Notes under the pieces: generated by a model
The model's input: the letters and a program-made list of their open reading frames with translations, nothing else
Told to the model about the DNA's origin: nothing
Database searches by the model: none
Source of the DNA: Sulfuricaulis sp.
GTDB taxonomy: Bacteria > Pseudomonadota > Gammaproteobacteria > Acidiferrobacterales > Sulfurifustaceae
Length of the DNA: 64,000 bases
Direction: 5' to 3'
NCBI RefSeq assembly: GCF_024653915.1
Contig: NZ_JANLGY010000006.1
Location: forward strand, 62,001 to 126,000
Translations under genes and position numbers: made by a program
Shown here: piece after piece, positions 62,538 through 64,000 of the stretch
How the letters are laid out: each line of letters opens with the position of its first letter
Numbering within the stretch: the first letter of the stretch is position 1

Positions 62538-63576
62538 GGCTTTTCCGGAGTACCGTCGCGCGCTCGGCTTTTGGGAGTTTCGCGATTTCTTCCACTGCAC
62601 GATAGAATGTTGTTAGATCGCCTTGCTGTTGTGCCAGCAGTTTCTGAAACGCCGTGACATATTTACTGTACATTCCGATCGCCGCGAGATGGGCATTGTT
62701 CAGGTCCTGAGAAAACCATTTGTCGTAGTCGGTATAACCGCCCCAGCTTGCTTTCAGTATCGCGTAATCATTTCGCAGTTCTCCGAATACCCGGGTCTTC
62801 GCCGCTCGTTTTTCTGTAGCGCTTAAATTTGTAATATAGGTTTCTGTGAGACGGGTTTTGTGTTGCAGTACCAGCGCGGTGAATTGATCGCGCCGCTGAA
62901 TCTTCTGCCGATAGGCTTGTGCCTGTTGCGACGTACCGTGGCGCTCGAACCAGCGTTTCACGCCTTCCAGTTCCACCACGGTCGCGAAGGATTCGTTAAA
63001 GGCAGTGTCGCCGCTGACGTATAGCACCTGATGCGCCAGCTCATGGAACAGCAACCCGGCGAGATCGGCCTCGGAGCGGTGGATGAAGGTATTGAGCAGC
63101 GGGTCGTTGAACCAGCCGAGCGTGGAATAGGCTGGCACGCCACCGACATAGATGTCATGTCCTTCCTGTTTCATGTTGGCGGCGAATCTTTCTGCCTTGT
63201 CGCGCGCAAAGTAGCCACGGTAAGACACACAGCCGGCGAACACGAAACACCATTGTTTCGGCTCCAGTGACAACTCTGGCGTGGCGAAAACGTTCCAAAC
63301 CACAAAAGGCCGTTCCAGATCGGCGTAAGTTCGATAACTGCGATTGTCCGGTAGCCCCAGCTCGCTGCTGGCAAAGTCACGCAGGCACTGGACCAGCTTA
63401 AGCTGCTGTCGGGTCTGCGGAGTAGTGACCGGGTCATTCAGTACTTCTTCGACCGGCCGGCGCTTGTTGAGGATTTCTATCTGCCCTGATATCGCATGCA
63501 AGTAATAGCCCGGATTGGCGCAGCCGGTGACAAAGGCGAGCAGTAATAGAGTGGTTGGCCGGAGGTAATAATTCAT
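62488..63576 (-). CDS. Lipoprotein zinc aminopeptidase (Aminopep family)
   Basis: A 362-residue putative aminopeptidase. N-terminal lipobox VTGC with Cys19 predicts a lipoprotein. The zinc motif HELAH lies in LLFHELAHQVLYVSGDTAF with the downstream Glu in FNESFATVVELEG. RGYFARDKAERFA precedes it. Family members are secreted peptidases of unknown substrate. It is divergent from cca. Confidence 0.85.
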   Translation of the reverse strand: MNYYLRPTTLLLLAFVTGCANPGYYLHAISGQIEILNKRRPVEEVLNDPVTTPQTRQQLKLVQCLRDFASSELGLPDNRSYRTYADLERPFVVWNVFATPELSLEPKQWCFVFAGCVSYRGYFARDKAERFAANMKQEGHDIYVGGVPAYSTLGWFNDPLLNTFIHRSEADLAGLLFHELAHQVLYVSGDTAFNESFATVVELEGVKRWFERHGTSQQAQAYRQKIQRRDQFTALVLQHKTRLTETYITNLSATEKRAAKTRVFGELRNDYAILKASWGGYTDYDKWFSQDLNNAHLAAIGMYSKYVTAFQKLLAQQQGDLTTFYRAVEEIAKLPKAERATVLRKSLNGANNQARFPPGLPG

Positions 63577-63621
63577 AAATCCTGCTTGGCGTCGGTGGCA
63601 TCAACACATTAGCATGGCATT

Positions 63622-64000
63622 ATGAAAACTTATCTCGTCGGCGGCGCGGTGCGCGACAAGTTGCTGGGCCTGCCGGTCCAGGACCGTGATTATGTCGTGG
63701 TCGGTAGCACTCCGGATGAAATGGTGGCCAAGGGCTTCAAGCCCGTGGGCGCCGATTTTCCCGTATTCCTGCATCCGGAAACGAAAGAGGAATACGCGCT
63801 GGCGCGTACTGAGCGCAAGTCGGGCCACGGCTACAAGGGCTTCAAGGTGTACGCCGCCCCGGACGTGACGCTGGAAGAGGACTTGCAGCGGCGCGATATC
63901 ACCATCAATGCCATGGCCGAGGATGGGCAGGGCAATCTGATCGATCCCTTCAGGGGCGCGGAGGATTTGCACAACGGCGTGTTGCGCCATGTCTCGCCCG
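63622..64000 (+). CDS. cca: CCA tRNA nucleotidyltransferase (5' part, cut by window edge)
   Basis: The first 126 residues of an enzyme that adds or repairs the tRNA 3'-CCA end. [20 protein letters not shown] and [10 protein letters not shown] hold the nucleotidyltransferase metal Asp pair (DRD), and [14 protein letters not shown] matches the next motif. The gene runs off the right edge. Confidence 0.94.
   Translation, partial: MKTYLVGGAVRDKLLGLPVQDRDYVVVGSTPDEMVAKGFKPVGADFPVFLHPETKEEYALARTERKSGHGYKGFKVYAAPDVTLEEDLQRRDITINAMAEDGQGNLIDPFRGAEDLHNGVLRHVSP

Noticed and set aside
1-64000. tRNA, rRNA or insertion-sequence genes
   Set aside because: No T-loop-like or rRNA-like segments with supporting structure and no transposase coding sequence were found on reading both strands.

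Overview
This window looks like a piece of a GC-rich gammaproteobacterial chromosome. The gene orders rph-rdgB, gmk-rpoZ-spoT-ridA-recG and ubiC-ubiA, plus the Ser/Thr kinase/PP2C pair beside yicC, are typical of that class. A DsrE2-type sulfur-relay protein at the left edge hints at a sulfur-oxidising lineage (for example Acidiferrobacterales), but that placement is inference. No rRNA, tRNA, CRISPR array or transposase gene was recognised.

Layout. 0-13 kb: dsrE2 and a partner of unknown function, hemJ, a TlpA-type thioredoxin, hemW, an EamA exporter, a large PAS-GGDEF-EAL protein that seems to have been inserted beside rdgB, then rdgB, rph, a PP2C phosphatase, a Ser/Thr kinase, yicC and gmk. 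13-23 kb: rpoZ, spoT, ridA, recG, a PagL-like lipid A deacylase, ubiC, ubiA, a GST, a Ca2+/cation antiporter and aroE. 23.1-25.3 kb: a small accessory patch with a Mu-like Ner/repressor switch remnant, a tiny HTH protein, a decayed stretch and an AbrB/MazF-type toxin-antitoxin pair. 25.3-31 kb: gamma carbonic anhydrase, srkA, prlC, two envelope proteins and xthA. 31-44 kb: an iron island. 45-51 kb: a tandem glycine riboswitch and the glycine cleavage operon, with two thiol peroxidase genes between gcvPA and gcvPB. 51-64 kb: dgkA, a methyltransferase-like membrane protein, a rhodanese, a YyaL-type protein, lgt, an outer-membrane barrel, an aldehyde dehydrogenase, slt, a GAF-GGDEF cyclase, an NDUFA9-like SDR, a lipoprotein aminopeptidase and the start of cca.

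The iron island begins at a promoter overlapped by a Fur box. It encodes a 59-aa leader ORF, a c-type cytochrome, FbpA, Bfd, two complementary bacterioferritin subunits (one keeps the ferroxidase residues, the other the haem methionine), HemP, two porins, and a Bordetella-like FtrABCD ferrous iron system. That system carries an extra Cys-rich small protein and is followed by an FMN-binding protein, a PepSY membrane protein and an FbpB permease. Together these suggest uptake, periplasmic redox conversion and storage of iron in one region.

The most unusual signal is a set of seven intergenic elements, plus one solo arm, that share an architecture rather than a sequence. Each is a pair of inverted arms, and most arms are built of two to four tandem 7-10-nt units. 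At five sites the element fills nearly the whole spacer, starting 0-13 nt from one gene and ending 2-21 nt from the next. A different palindromic cluster is inserted in frame inside recG.
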